A stretch of 64,000 nt of DNA from Olsenella sp. KH3B4 (GCA_900111695.1 FOHD01000001.1:186001-250000); one strand, 5' to 3'; shown: positions 51,335 to 60,672, numbered from the stretch's first letter. The notes: generated by a model not told the origin, from the letters alone. Numbers and translations: made by a program.

Positions 51335-51531
51335 TGCTTCCTCCTCACCTCGACGGGAATACATCCCGTGCCTGCGTGGATTGCGAGGGCATCCTCGCGG
51401 TTCACCAACAGCATCGTGGCAAGAGGCGCTTTCGTACACCGCACAAACAGGAGGAGGTTTTGGGCAGGGACACCTACAAAGTATCTGTCATCGCCGCTGA
51501 GTTCGCGACCGAGTAGAGAATGTTGTGACAC
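51307..51531 (-). pseudogene. Possible gene remnant (74 codons)
   Basis: A GTG-initiated frame overlaps the start of the small DUF1858-like gene by 28 bases. Its translation (GDDRYFVGVPAQNLLLF, then LVNREDALAIHA) is protein-like and resembles the C-terminal part of larger proteins. A stop codon lies just upstream and the ribosome-binding site is too close to the GTG, so this is probably a remnant. Confidence 0.25.
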
Positions 51532-51673
51532 GCCTTACGCATGGGCTATGGGGGCACGCTCTCGGCCGGAACGCACGACGGTACGTTCTTTCTCAACATG
51601 ATGATTCCGCTACCTGCGAGTCATTTGGATTAGGTGTTTAGGGAGCAGTGTCTTCAGCCGCGAAGCCCCAGCG
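51335..51673. other. Intergenic region between the accessory cluster and lacI
   Basis: About 339 bases. The left part holds the possible remnant at 51307-51531; the remainder (51532-51673) shows no gene or clear hairpin. It marks the change back toward higher-GC sequence. Confidence 0.4.
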
Positions 51674-52696
51674 CTAACGGATGTCCATCACCGTCTGACG
51701 CTCGACAAGCGTGCCTGCAATCCTAATCTGCTGGACACGATAGTTGGGGCTCGTGGCGAGAAGTGCCTGCTCAAACGCTCGACGTCCGCGCGAGAAGAGA
51801 TCGAACCGGACGGTCGTGAGACGGTTGTGCGGAACCGAGGCAGAGAGCGAGTCGTCCACGCCCACAACGCTCACGTCCTCGGGCACCCGCCTTCCGGCGT
51901 CCTCCAAGGCGGCAATGACGCCGAGCGCCATCTGGTCGTTGGCAACGTACACGGCCGTCGCGTCCTTGTCGGCGGCAAGTGCCGCGCCTGCCTCGTAGCC
52001 GCTGTCTGCCGTCCAGTCGCCACGCAGCGGCTCGACGACGTCGAGACCGCGAACCTCAAGCGCGTCTCGCCAACCCCGCTCGCGGAAGTTTGAGTCGACG
52101 GAGTACAAGGGCCCGGCCACAAAGCGAACCTGGCGATGCCCCCGCGAGAGCAGGTGGTCCATCACGAGCATCGAGCAACCGTACTGGTCGGAGTCAACCG
52201 TGGTGCAATGGGGGTGCTCGTACATGGTGAGCAGGACCGTGCCAAACCCAGGGCTGGGACGGAAGGTCTCGAAGTCCTCCGCCTTGATGCTCATGCTCAT
52301 GATCATGGCGTCAACCGGCAGGGAGAGCATGCGCTTGGTCATGCGCTCGAGGGAGACCGGATCGTTGTCGCCCATCTCGACCATGGTGATGGCGTCCCCA
52401 TGCTCACGGGCTGCAGTCATGATGCCATCGAGCGTGGAGAGGTTGCCAAACTCGGTGATGTTGTAGATGCAGAGACCCACCGAGCGATACCGCCCGCTCC
52501 TGAGCGACCTTCCGGCGAAGTTTGGCCTGAAGCCAAGCTCGTCCATGGCCTTCTGAACCGCTCGCCTCGTCGACTCGCTCACGTTGCGCTGTCCGTTGAC
52601 CACGCGAGAGACCGTCTGCTGAGAGACCCCTGCCTTCTCAGCTACGTCTGCCATCGAGACAAAACGATACGAGCTGTCATGGCGAACCGCGCTCAT
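51674..52696 (-). CDS. LacI-family transcriptional regulator (probable galactose repressor)
   Basis: A 340-residue regulator. The N-terminal HTH reads SMADVAEKAGVSQQTVSRVVNG with the hinge STRRAVQKAMDELGFRPN, diagnostic of LacI/GalR. The periplasmic-binding-type ligand domain has VDSDQYGCSMLVMDHLLSRGHRQVRFVAGP and VYVANDQMALGVIAALEDAGRRVPEDVSVVGVDD. It is divergent from galM-galK-galT. A GAGTACGTTAAC operator lies between them, and the same sequence precedes mglB, so galactose (or a derivative) is the inferred inducer. GAGAGG lies upstream of the ATG. Confidence 0.92.
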   Translation of the reverse strand: MSAVRHDSSYRFVSMADVAEKAGVSQQTVSRVVNGQRNVSESTRRAVQKAMDELGFRPNFAGRSLRSGRYRSVGLCIYNITEFGNLSTLDGIMTAAREHGDAITMVEMGDNDPVSLERMTKRMLSLPVDAMIMSMSIKAEDFETFRPSPGFGTVLLTMYEHPHCTTVDSDQYGCSMLVMDHLLSRGHRQVRFVAGPLYSVDSNFRERGWRDALEVRGLDVVEPLRGDWTADSGYEAGAALAADKDATAVYVANDQMALGVIAALEDAGRRVPEDVSVVGVDDSLSASVPHNRLTTVRFDLFSRGRRAFEQALLATSPNYRVQQIRIAGTLVERQTVMDIR

Positions 52697-52798
52697 CCCA
52701 GGTCCTCTCCTGCACGCACCTGCCCAGTCGGGCCCTACCAGTTACCGTCCGTCGGACAAGCGAGAAAAACCTCGAGACTCTCGTCGCCCAACGTCGTT

Positions 52799-52817
52799 GA
52801 GTACGTTAACATAACTC
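52799..52817. promoter_or_regulatory. Predicted LacI-family operator upstream of galM
   Basis: GAGTACGTTAACATAACTC is an imperfect palindrome centred on GTTAAC. TGAGTACGTTAAC recurs exactly at 62088-62100, upstream of mglB. Confidence 0.7.
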
Positions 52818-52887
52818 TGCTTGCATTCGAGCAGCTTTGCACAAATTGCTGCTTACTGGGCAATTATCGCACGTGAGAGGAGACCCC

Positions 52888-53967
52888 ATGATCAGTTCGG
52901 AGGTCCTTGGGCGTATGCCGACAGGAGAGCAGGTCCATCTCTTCACAATCAGCACCCCTCGGGCGCGTCTCAGGCTCATGGAGTTTGGGGCAGCGCTTCT
53001 CTCGCTCGAGGTGCCAGATGCCTCGGGTGCGATGGGAGACGTGCTCCTTGGGATGGCGTCGCTCGAGGACTACTTCGACAACCCCGCCTGCCACGGCTCG
53101 ACCGTAGGGCCAATTGCAAACCGCACCGACGGTGCCGAGATGGTCGTGGGGTCCGCTGCCTGTCACCTTGCGAGAAACGATGGGCCAGGCCTGCAAAACA
53201 ACCTCCACACCAGCCTTGTCTCGGGTCTCCACAAACGCGTGTGGAGGGCGGTGCCAGACGAGCGGAGAAACGCCGTGCGTCTCACCTGTCATCTTGGCGA
53301 GGGAGAGCTTGGCCTGCCAGGCAACCGCACCTTCACCAGCAATGTGTCGCTGGTTGACCTTCCCAACGGCACTACGCAGGTCACGATCTTGTACACCTGC
53401 ACGACCGATGCCCTGACCTTTGTCAACATGACCAATCACAGCTACTTCAACCTCGCCGGCCACGACACCGGCACGGCAATGGGGACGATCGTGCGCCTGG
53501 AGGCAGACGAGTTTCTCCCTGTTCGCGAGGACTCGGTCTCGACGGGCGAGATACGGCATGTCGACGGGACGCCCTTTGACTTTCGCGAGCCAAAGGCCCT
53601 GGGGCGTAACATCGACGAAAGCGACGAGCAGCTCCAACGTGCTCGTGGGTATGACCACTGCTTCTGCATTCGCGGCTGGAAGCCGGGGGCTCCGCCTCGC
53701 CTGGCGCTTTCGGCATATGACCCCAAAAGCGGTCGCATGCTGGAGATTCGCGTAACCACGCCAGGCGCGCACCTCTACACGGGAAACTGGCTCGATGACA
53801 CCCACGCAAAGGGTGGCGGCACCTACGGGGCGCGTGCCGGCTTTGCCTTCGAGCCCGAGTTCTATCCGGACTGTGCGCATCACTTCTCGTGGCCGCAGCC
53901 CATCTGCACCCCATCCCAACCGTACACCCAAACTATCGTCTACCAGCTGGGAACAGTCGCGCGGTAA
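52888..53967 (+). CDS. galM: Aldose 1-epimerase (galactose mutarotase)
   Basis: Interconverts beta- and alpha-galactose before phosphorylation. The protein has 359 residues. GSTVGPIANRTDGAEM, the catalytic-type His in TNHSYFNLAGHD, YDHCFCIRG, and the general-base Glu region FEPEFYPD match GalM. The start at 52888 follows GAGGAGACCCC; the frame is open to 52837 but lies over the promoter. It is the first gene of galM-galK-galT, divergent from lacI, and should be under the operator at 52799-52817. It belongs to the classical GalM branch, unlike the LacX-like protein at 15.6 kb. Confidence 0.93.
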   Translation: MISSEVLGRMPTGEQVHLFTISTPRARLRLMEFGAALLSLEVPDASGAMGDVLLGMASLEDYFDNPACHGSTVGPIANRTDGAEMVVGSAACHLARNDGPGLQNNLHTSLVSGLHKRVWRAVPDERRNAVRLTCHLGEGELGLPGNRTFTSNVSLVDLPNGTTQVTILYTCTTDALTFVNMTNHSYFNLAGHDTGTAMGTIVRLEADEFLPVREDSVSTGEIRHVDGTPFDFREPKALGRNIDESDEQLQRARGYDHCFCIRGWKPGAPPRLALSAYDPKSGRMLEIRVTTPGAHLYTGNWLDDTHAKGGGTYGARAGFAFEPEFYPDCAHHFSWPQPICTPSQPYTQTIVYQLGTVAR

Positions 53968-54053
53968 GCAGAAAATGATGTAAAGGTGAGATGGGCGCTC
54001 CCCTCTCATTGCAATGACACGCAACCCGGCATGCCGGGAGGAAGGAGAACACG

Positions 54054-55268
54054 ATGAACGAGACGAGCGCAGGCTGCCAGGACGGCTTCGAGCGGGCACG
54101 ACAGCTCTTTTACCAGGAATTTGGTCAGCCACCCGCAGGCGAACGCCTGCTCAGAGTGCACGCTCCCGGCCGTTCTGAGATTGCGGGCAACCACACCGAT
54201 CACGAGGGCGGCCATGTGATCGCAGGTGCCCTCGACGTCGCCGTTAACGCACTCGCTCGCCCCAATGGCCTGGGCGTTGTGCGCCTTGCAAGCGACAGCT
54301 ACCCCACCATCGAGGTCTCCCTCGACGTTCTCGACCCCCAGGACGCCGAGAAGAACACCACTGCATCGCTGGTCAGGGGCATGGCATTCAGGATGGCTCA
54401 GGACGGCAGGGTCCCTGCTGGCTTTGACCTTGCCATGACAAGCACCATCCCCGTAGGCGGGGGCCTCTCGTCCTCGGCAGCCGTCGAGGCCGCGCTGGGG
54501 CGCGCGATGGAGGCCCTCTGGGAGGGACGCAGCTACGAAGCCCTCGAGATGGCGCGCATGAGCCAGTTTGACGAGAACGTCTACTTTGGGAAGCCCTGCG
54601 GCCTCATGGACCAGGCGTCCGTCTGCCTGGGAGGCCTTGCCTTCATCGACTTTGCCGTCCCGGAGGACCCCGTTGCCCGGCGGCTCGAGTTCGACTTTGA
54701 GGACCACGGCTACGCGCTGTGCCTGGTAGACGTTGGCTCGAGCCACGCAGACCTCACCGACGCGTACGCAGCCATGCCGCAGGAGATGCAGGCGGTTGCT
54801 GCCGCGTTTGGGAAGAAGCGCCTCTGCGAGGTTGACCAGGATGACTTCGACGCCCATGTGCCAGAGCTGCGGCGCGACCTTGGCGACCGCGCCGTGCTGC
54901 GCGCCATCCACTACTGGCGCGAGAACGAGCTGGTCGACAAGCGCTGGGTCGCCCTCAACGAGCCGGACATCGACGCCTTTCTCGCCTGCACACGCACCTC
55001 GGGCGCAAGCTCGGCAATGTTCCTCCAGAACGTCTCGTGTGGCGTGAAGAGCCAACCGGCCATGGTGGCGCTTGGGCTTGCCGAGCGCGTGCTCGACGGT
55101 CGCGGCGCCACGAGGATCCACGGTGGCGGCTTTGGCGGCACCATCCAGTGCTTTGTTCCTCTCGACCAGGTCGAGGAGTTCTCTGACCGCATGGACGCCT
55201 GGCTCGGCGCCGGTTCCTGCAGGCGGTATCGCATCTCTGACAGGGGGGCGTACGCAGAATGGGAGTAG
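54054..55268 (+). CDS. galK: Galactokinase
   Basis: Phosphorylates alpha-galactose to galactose-1-phosphate. GHMP-kinase features: VHAPGRSEIAGNHTDHEGG (substrate motif, with GRSEIAGNHTD replacing GRTNLIGEHTD), STIPVGGGLSSSAAVEAAL (ATP loop) and IHGGGFGGTIQCFV (third motif). Length 404 fits. GGAAGGAGAACACG precedes ATG. Its end overlaps galT by 10 bases, indicating coupled translation. Confidence 0.95.
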   Translation: MNETSAGCQDGFERARQLFYQEFGQPPAGERLLRVHAPGRSEIAGNHTDHEGGHVIAGALDVAVNALARPNGLGVVRLASDSYPTIEVSLDVLDPQDAEKNTTASLVRGMAFRMAQDGRVPAGFDLAMTSTIPVGGGLSSSAAVEAALGRAMEALWEGRSYEALEMARMSQFDENVYFGKPCGLMDQASVCLGGLAFIDFAVPEDPVARRLEFDFEDHGYALCLVDVGSSHADLTDAYAAMPQEMQAVAAAFGKKRLCEVDQDDFDAHVPELRRDLGDRAVLRAIHYWRENELVDKRWVALNEPDIDAFLACTRTSGASSAMFLQNVSCGVKSQPAMVALGLAERVLDGRGATRIHGGGFGGTIQCFVPLDQVEEFSDRMDAWLGAGSCRRYRISDRGAYAEWE

Positions 55269-56887
55269 AGAGAGATTCGGCGGCCATAGACGGGACGTCC
55301 CTTGTCGACGCCGCAACGGGAATCGTCGACTACGCCGCTAGCCACGGACTCATTGGCTGGGCGGACCGCGTGTGGGGCGCAAACGCCGTGGTCGAGGCAG
55401 TTGGCGCAACAGGCCCCGGGCCCAGCGAGGCATGGGTGCTCGCCGAGGGCACCGGCTCCCCCGCCGTGACGCAGGGAGCGACTGCCGAGGCACCGGACGA
55501 CCTTCTCGCCACGCTAGCCGAGGTGGCTGTGGCCAACGGCTGCACCGCAGACACCGCGAGCGGCCGCGATCGAATCGCAATGCGTGTAATGGGGCTTCTC
55601 ATGCCAAAGCCCTCCGAGGTCGAGGCAACGTTCAAGGGGCTTCTCGCGCAGGATGGACCCAAGGCGGCTACCGACTGGTTCTACCGCACCTGCTGCGATG
55701 CCGGCTACGTGCGGCGCACCGCCATTGCCAGGAACGTGTGCTGGGACACGAAGACCAGCTGGGGCTCGCTCGAGATAACCATCAACCTCTCGAAGCCCGA
55801 GAAGGACCCCCGCGAGATCGCGGCGGCAGGAAAGGCGCCGGCTGGCGAGAAGTATCCTGCCTGCCAGCTCTGCATCGAGAACGAGGGCTACCCGGGACGC
55901 GCAGCAACAGACCCTATGGGGGCACACCCCGCCAGGCAGAACCTGCGCATTATCCCCATCTCCCTTGGCGGCGAGCGCTGGGGCCTTCAGTACAGCCCCT
56001 ACGCCTACTTCAGCGAGCACTGCATCGCCATGAGCGCGAGCCACCGCCCCATGCACGTTGACCACGCCTCGCTCTCGTGCCTGTTCGACTTTGTTGACCT
56101 GCTGCCGCACTATTTCATTGGCTCCAACGCCGACCTGCCCGTGGTTGGCGGGTCGATTCTCTCGCACGACCACTTCCAGGGCGGTGCCCACGTCTTCCCC
56201 ATGATGCGGGCAACGACGGCGGAGAGGTTCTCGCTGCCGGGCTATCCTGAGGTCTCTGGCGAGGTTCTGCACTGGCCGCTCTCGGTCCTTCGCCTCTCGT
56301 CCGCGAGCCGTGAGCAGCTCCTTGACGCCTGCGTCCACGTGGTTGCGGCTTGGCGCGCCTGGAGCGACGAGTCTGTGAGCGTGGTTGCGCACGACGCGGA
56401 CGGCACGCCGCACAACACGGTGACCCCCATCGTGCGGCGCGTGGACGGTAAGGGGAACGTGGGAGGCTCGACGTACGAGGCCTATCTCGCCTTGCGCTGC
56501 AACGTCACGAGCCCCGAGCACCCGCTGGGTGTCTTCCATCCTCACGAGGAGTGGCACCACATCAAGCGAGAGAACATTGGCCTTATTGAGGTCATGGGGC
56601 TCGCCATTCTGCCGCCACGCCTGGTGGGCGAGCTTGGGCGCGTTGAGGAGCTGCTGGTTTCTGGCGCGAGCGAGGAGCAGATGGCCGCGGACCCGCTGGC
56701 CTCCTCACATGCCGCCTGGGCGGCTCAGCTTGCCGCTGAGAATCCCGGGCTCTCCGCCAAGAACGTTCGCGAGGTGGTGCGCGACGGCGTGGGCCAGGTC
56801 TTCTCGCACGTGCTTGAGGATGCGGGCGTCTTCAAGTGGGACGATGAGGGTCGAGCGGCGCAGATGCGGTTTGTGGCGTCGCTGTAA
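55259..56887 (+). CDS. galT: UDP-glucose--hexose-1-phosphate uridylyltransferase, class II
   Basis: Transfers UMP from UDP-glucose to galactose-1-phosphate, yielding UDP-galactose. This is the longer GalT class II (542 residues), common in Firmicutes, not the 350-residue class I. GSILSHDHFQGGAHVFPM carries the catalytic His; NPARQNLRIIPIS-type sequence (HPARQNLRIIPISLGGERWG) and YSPYAYFSEHCIAMS follow the family. UDP-galactose would also feed Glf at 11-12 kb. No galE is in the window. ATG 55259 lies within galK. A terminator follows at 56909. Confidence 0.94.
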   Translation: MGVERDSAAIDGTSLVDAATGIVDYAASHGLIGWADRVWGANAVVEAVGATGPGPSEAWVLAEGTGSPAVTQGATAEAPDDLLATLAEVAVANGCTADTASGRDRIAMRVMGLLMPKPSEVEATFKGLLAQDGPKAATDWFYRTCCDAGYVRRTAIARNVCWDTKTSWGSLEITINLSKPEKDPREIAAAGKAPAGEKYPACQLCIENEGYPGRAATDPMGAHPARQNLRIIPISLGGERWGLQYSPYAYFSEHCIAMSASHRPMHVDHASLSCLFDFVDLLPHYFIGSNADLPVVGGSILSHDHFQGGAHVFPMMRATTAERFSLPGYPEVSGEVLHWPLSVLRLSSASREQLLDACVHVVAAWRAWSDESVSVVAHDADGTPHNTVTPIVRRVDGKGNVGGSTYEAYLALRCNVTSPEHPLGVFHPHEEWHHIKRENIGLIEVMGLAILPPRLVGELGRVEELLVSGASEEQMAADPLASSHAAWAAQLAAENPGLSAKNVREVVRDGVGQVFSHVLEDAGVFKWDDEGRAAQMRFVASL

Positions 56888-56908
56888 CAACGCGTGCATC
56901 AAGACACG

Positions 56909-56945
56909 AGGGCCATCCCGGCAGCGCTGGGGTGGCCCTTCTCGA
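56909..56945 (+). terminator. Terminator of the gal operon
   Basis: AGGGCCATCCC (56909-56919) pairs with GGGGTGGCCCT (56929-56939) including a G-T pair, followed by TTCTCG. Confidence 0.75.
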
Positions 56946-57196
56946 TTGTGCGAGGCGTGCCAGCAGGCCGAGCCACGGCGGCTCGTCGGCCGCTGGACGC
57001 GCCCCTGGCTGCACGCACTCCCTCTCTCCAGGATAACTGCGGTTTAATTGCTGTTATTTTAACGATCCTCCGAGAATAACCGCAGGTAGCAGCCCTGGGT
57101 GCAATTTGGGAGCTGCAACTAAACCGCACATTTCCTAGAGCTAAGGATTCCCGAGCAAGATACGCTTCCCGAATCCGGGGATGGCACAGATCGCGT

Positions 57197-57332
57197 AATG
57201 CCGCGAATTCCGAACGGTTAGAGGCACCTAAACGGCGAGAATACGCGGCATTGAATCTCTTGCCGCGCATTCTGGACGGTTAGACCCCTCTAAACGTCCG
57301 GAGTTGTCCTAAACGGCGAGAACATGCGGCAT
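57197..57332. repeat. ATGCCGCG palindromic composite, copy 1 (short + long unit)
   Basis: A 56-bp palindrome (57197-57252, ATGCCGCG to CGCGGCAT with CGGTTAG and CTAAACG inside) is followed after seven bases by a 73-bp version (57260-57332) that carries an extra TAAACGTCCGGAGTTGTCC segment. The same short-then-long pair occurs at 62304-62438. Confidence 0.9.
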
Positions 57333-57366
57333 ACCAACGCCCCGGCACCCGCGGCCCGACACCAAC

Positions 57367-57402
57367 GGCCCGCCCAAACGCAACAGTGCGTCGGGGCGGG
57401 CC
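57367..57402 (-). terminator. GC-rich hairpin, candidate mgl operon terminator
   Basis: GGCCCGCCC (57367-57375) pairs with GGGCGGGCC (57394-57402), with an inner ACGCA/TGCGT stem. No T-run follows, so it may act mainly to protect the 3' end. Confidence 0.5.
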
Positions 57403-57415
57403 ATCAGGGATGGGA

Positions 57416-57441
57416 GCCGTCTGGAGGGGGTTCCAGACGGC
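57416..57441 (-). terminator. Hairpin immediately after mglC
   Basis: GCCGTCTGG (57416-57424) and CCAGACGGC (57433-57441) form a perfect 9-bp stem 18 bases past the mglC stop. No T-run; termination by location only. Confidence 0.5.
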
Positions 57442-57458
57442 AAGGGAGGATCTACCAG

Positions 57459-59114
57459 CTACTTCTTCTGGACGTACTTCAGGCAGTCGAGCGTAACAGC
57501 CGTAAGGATAATCACGCCAGAGAACACGAACTGCAGGTTGGTGTCAATGCCCAGGATGGTCAGGGAGTACGTGAGTGCCGTGAAGATGAGGACGCCCACC
57601 GTCACGCCGGAAATCTTGCCAATACCACCAGTGAAGGAGACGCCGCCAACGACGCAGGCTGCGATTGCGTCCATGTCCCAGCCCTGGCCATACGCGGCAG
57701 AACCAGAACCAACCATGCGCATGCACTCGAGCCAGTCACCAAAGCCGTAGAGAATGCCGGCCATCACGAAGGCCATCAGCGTCACCTTGAAGACCGAGAT
57801 GCCAGAGACAGCGGCGGCCTCGGGGTTTCCGCCCACGGCGTAGAGGTTCTTGCCAAAGGTAGTCTTGTTCCAGATGAACCACACGATGAGAATAGCGGCC
57901 ACTGCCCAGAGGATGATTGTGGGGAAGCCGTTGACCTTGGGGATCACCATGGACGGGATGGCAGGATCAATGGAGCCAAACGAGACGCCCTTGGTGGCAT
58001 AAGTCACAAGGCCGAAGATGATGAGCATGTTGGCCATGGTCGAGATGAACGGATGCATCTTGAAGCGCGCGGTAAAGAAGCCCGCGATGGACGTGAAGAG
58101 CGTGCAGAGAGCAACGCACACCACAAGCGCCAGCACAATGCGTCCAACAAGCGGCATGCCAGTGAAGTCAAACACGTGGCCAAACACGGAGCCCGTGTTG
58201 ACGCCCTGGTGCATGATGATTGTCGCTGCCGTCATGCCCATGCCCATCATGCGGCCAATCGAGAGGTCCGTGCCGGTAAGCAGGATGAGGCCAGCAACGC
58301 CCAAAGCCAGGAACATGCGCGGCGATGCCTGCTGGAGGATGTTAAGGACGTTCTGGTACGTGAGAAGCTGCGTGCCCTTCACGACAGGCGTAATCGCACA
58401 CAGGAAGATGAAGACGAGGAGAATGACGATGTACAGGCCGTTCTTGAGAAGGAACTGCCTACGATCGAAGGTGTACTTGTAGTTCTCCCACTTCTGGGCC
58501 TGACGCTGCGCAAACGTGAACTTTGACATGCGCAGGAGGTCGATGAGGTGGTACTCGTAGCTGAAGGCCGCGTGCTCGCGGTCCTTGATCTGCTGCATCT
58601 CCTTCTCGAAGACAACCTTAGCGTCGAAGCGACGGTTCTTATAGACGTAGTTCTCGTCCTTGACCTCGGCGCGGTCGGTGAGGCCCGAGAGGTTCGTGCG
58701 GTGCTCGTCCTCGAGCGACTTGAGGTTCGCCTGATAACGCTCCTTGGCGAGGACGCGCTCGCGGGCGCAGCTCTCGCGCACCGGCTCGAGGTACTCCTTG
58801 GCGTAGTGCTCCTTGAGGTAGCCCTCCGCCTCGGAGACGAGGCTCGCGACCTCCGCCTTGTGGCTCGCCTCGATGGCCTTTGCGGCCTCAAGCTCGCCCT
58901 TGTAGCCAGCGATGGCCTGCGTGCGCTCCTCCTTGGTAAGGATGCGGTCACGCTTGGTCGCATCGATGTCTCCCTGGAGCTTGACCACGCGGTCGGTACC
59001 GTCGCGCCTCAGCTCGTCGATCTTTGCCTGGATGGCAGAAACGTGCTCGTCGATGGGACGGAGCAGAGCTTGCTCCTCCTCGGCCGTAAGCACCTTATCG
59101 CCCTGATTTGCCAT
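57459..59114 (-). CDS. mglC: Galactose/methylgalactoside ABC permease with long N-terminal coiled-coil extension
   Basis: Membrane permease of the Mgl/Rbs-type sugar importer. From about residue 226 it is a normal MglC/RbsC permease with roughly 8-10 TM helices (NGLYIVILLVFIFLCAIT first) and the family motifs GTDLSIGRMMGMG and NLYAVGGNPEAAAVSGI. The preceding 222 residues are extra: highly charged, helical and heptad-like (ELEAAKAIEASHKAEVASL, KERYQANLKSLEDEH), with no TM segment. The total is 551 residues against about 336 for MglC. The extension must be cytoplasmic and could contact MglA or a regulator. It starts 15 bp after mglA. ATG follows GGGGGATGAG. Confidence 0.92.
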   Translation of the reverse strand: MANQGDKVLTAEEEQALLRPIDEHVSAIQAKIDELRRDGTDRVVKLQGDIDATKRDRILTKEERTQAIAGYKGELEAAKAIEASHKAEVASLVSEAEGYLKEHYAKEYLEPVRESCARERVLAKERYQANLKSLEDEHRTNLSGLTDRAEVKDENYVYKNRRFDAKVVFEKEMQQIKDREHAAFSYEYHLIDLLRMSKFTFAQRQAQKWENYKYTFDRRQFLLKNGLYIVILLVFIFLCAITPVVKGTQLLTYQNVLNILQQASPRMFLALGVAGLILLTGTDLSIGRMMGMGMTAATIIMHQGVNTGSVFGHVFDFTGMPLVGRIVLALVVCVALCTLFTSIAGFFTARFKMHPFISTMANMLIIFGLVTYATKGVSFGSIDPAIPSMVIPKVNGFPTIILWAVAAILIVWFIWNKTTFGKNLYAVGGNPEAAAVSGISVFKVTLMAFVMAGILYGFGDWLECMRMVGSGSAAYGQGWDMDAIAACVVGGVSFTGGIGKISGVTVGVLIFTALTYSLTILGIDTNLQFVFSGVIILTAVTLDCLKYVQKK

Positions 59115-59129
59115 GTGTGCTCATCCCCC

Positions 59130-60638
59130 TTACAGGTACTTCGCGCTCAGACGCAGGAGCTCTTCCTGGTTGGTTTCCCTTGTGTTGACGATGCCGGAGA
59201 GCCGGCCGTTGGACATGACGCCAATACGATTTGTGATGCCGAGAATCTCGGGCATCTCGGAGGAGACGACGATGATGGTCCTCCCCTGCTTGGCCATGCC
59301 AATGATCAGCTCGTAGATCTCGTACTTCGCGCCAACGTCGATGCCGCGCGTAGGCTCGTCCATGAGGAACACCTGCGGTCCCCGCTCGAGCCACTTGCCA
59401 AAGATGACCTTCTGCTGGTTGCCACCGGAAAGACTCGAAATCATGTCATCCGGTCCCATGCACTTGGTGTTCATAAGCTTGATCTCGGCCGCCGTGGCGT
59501 TTGTCATCTTGGGATCGGAGAGGGCGATGCCGCTCCGGTAGTGGTTGAGGTTGGCAATCGTGGTGTTGAAGGTGAGGTTGCCCTTGAGGAACAGGCCGTT
59601 TGCCTTGCGTTCCTCGGTGATCAGCGCGAAGCCGTGCTCCATGGCCTCGCGCGCATTGTCGAAGTTCATGAGGTGGTCGCGGAAGTAGACGCGGCCGGCA
59701 GCGCGCGTGCGCACGCCGAAGATGGTCTCGAGAAGCTCGGTGCGACCGGCCCCCACAAGGCCATAGAGGCCAAAGATTTCTCCCTTGCGCACGTCGAACG
59801 AGATGTCCTGCAGGTAGGGCGGGTACTTCGTAGAGAGGTGCCTGATAGAGAGGATTGGCTCGCCAGGCACGTTATCGACGGGCGGGAAGCGGTTCTCGAG
59901 CGAGCGACCAACCATGGCAGCGATGAGCTCGTTCATCGTCGTCTGGGAGGTGGGCTTGGTCATGACGAGCTTGCCGTCGCGAAGCACGGAAATCTCGTCG
60001 CAGATCTCGAAGACCTCGTCCATCTTGTGCGAGATGTAGATGAGGGAGATGCCCTGCTCCTTGAGCATGCGCATCATGCCAAAGAGCTTCTCGACCTCTT
60101 GCGACATGAGCGACGAGGTGGGCTCGTCCAAGACGATGACCTGGGCGTTGTACGAGATGGCCTTCGCAATCTCGACCATCTGGCGCTGCGAGACGGACAT
60201 CTTGCGCATGGGTTGGTCAAGGTCGACGGTCATGCCCAGACGGCGGAAGAGTTCTGCCGCCTCCTTGCGCATAAGGCCCTCGTCAACGACGCCAAGCGAG
60301 TTGACCGGATATCGTCCAAGGAAGAGGTTGTCCACCACGCTGCGCTCGAGGCACTGGTTGAGCTCCTGGTGCACCATAGCGATACCGTTCTCAAGAGCAT
60401 CCTTGGGACCGGAGAAGCTCACCTCTCGGCCGTTGAGAATGATGGTGCCCTCATCCTTCTGGTACGTGCCAAAGAGGCACTTCATCATTGTGGATTTGCC
60501 GGCACCGTTCTCGCCCATGAGACCCATAACCGTGCCGCGCTTGAGGTCGAGGTCGATGTGGTCGAGTACCTGGTTGCGCCCGAAGGATTTGCACATCCCG
60601 CGAATCGACAGCACCACGTCGTTCTGGCTGTCTGCCAT
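59130..60638 (-). CDS. mglA: Galactose/methylgalactoside ABC transporter ATP-binding protein
   Basis: The double-ATPase subunit powering sugar import. The first nucleotide-binding domain has GENGAGKSTMMK (Walker A), SVSQRQMVEIAKA (signature) and VIVLDEPTSSL (Walker B); the second has the degenerate Walker A GLVGAGRTELLE, SGGNQQKVIFGKWL and LMDEPTRGIDVG. This tandem layout with 502 residues is typical of MglA/RbsA. GGGGGAG precedes the ATG. It lies between mglB and mglC, with a strong hairpin after mglB. Confidence 0.95.
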   Translation of the reverse strand: MADSQNDVVLSIRGMCKSFGRNQVLDHIDLDLKRGTVMGLMGENGAGKSTMMKCLFGTYQKDEGTIILNGREVSFSGPKDALENGIAMVHQELNQCLERSVVDNLFLGRYPVNSLGVVDEGLMRKEAAELFRRLGMTVDLDQPMRKMSVSQRQMVEIAKAISYNAQVIVLDEPTSSLMSQEVEKLFGMMRMLKEQGISLIYISHKMDEVFEICDEISVLRDGKLVMTKPTSQTTMNELIAAMVGRSLENRFPPVDNVPGEPILSIRHLSTKYPPYLQDISFDVRKGEIFGLYGLVGAGRTELLETIFGVRTRAAGRVYFRDHLMNFDNAREAMEHGFALITEERKANGLFLKGNLTFNTTIANLNHYRSGIALSDPKMTNATAAEIKLMNTKCMGPDDMISSLSGGNQQKVIFGKWLERGPQVFLMDEPTRGIDVGAKYEIYELIIGMAKQGRTIIVVSSEMPEILGITNRIGVMSNGRLSGIVNTRETNQEELLRLSAKYL

Positions 60639-60672
60639 ACTCCCCCATCCTTCCTACTAGTTGCCCGCAAAA

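Larger units (their letters stand above)
56946..57458. other. Long convergent intergenic region, gal to mgl
   Basis: About 510 bases without a gene. Contents: an A/T-richer stretch with the inverted repeat TGCGGTTTA (57038) and TAAACCGCA (57120); the short and long ATGCCGCG palindromes (57197-57332); and two strong hairpins next to mglC (57367-57402, 57416-57441). Confidence 0.5.

Noticed and set aside
57038..57128. TGCGGTTTA/TAAACCGCA inverted repeat, possibly related to a string near 7461
   Set aside because: The shared string is too short to establish a third repeat family; the surrounding bases do not align well.
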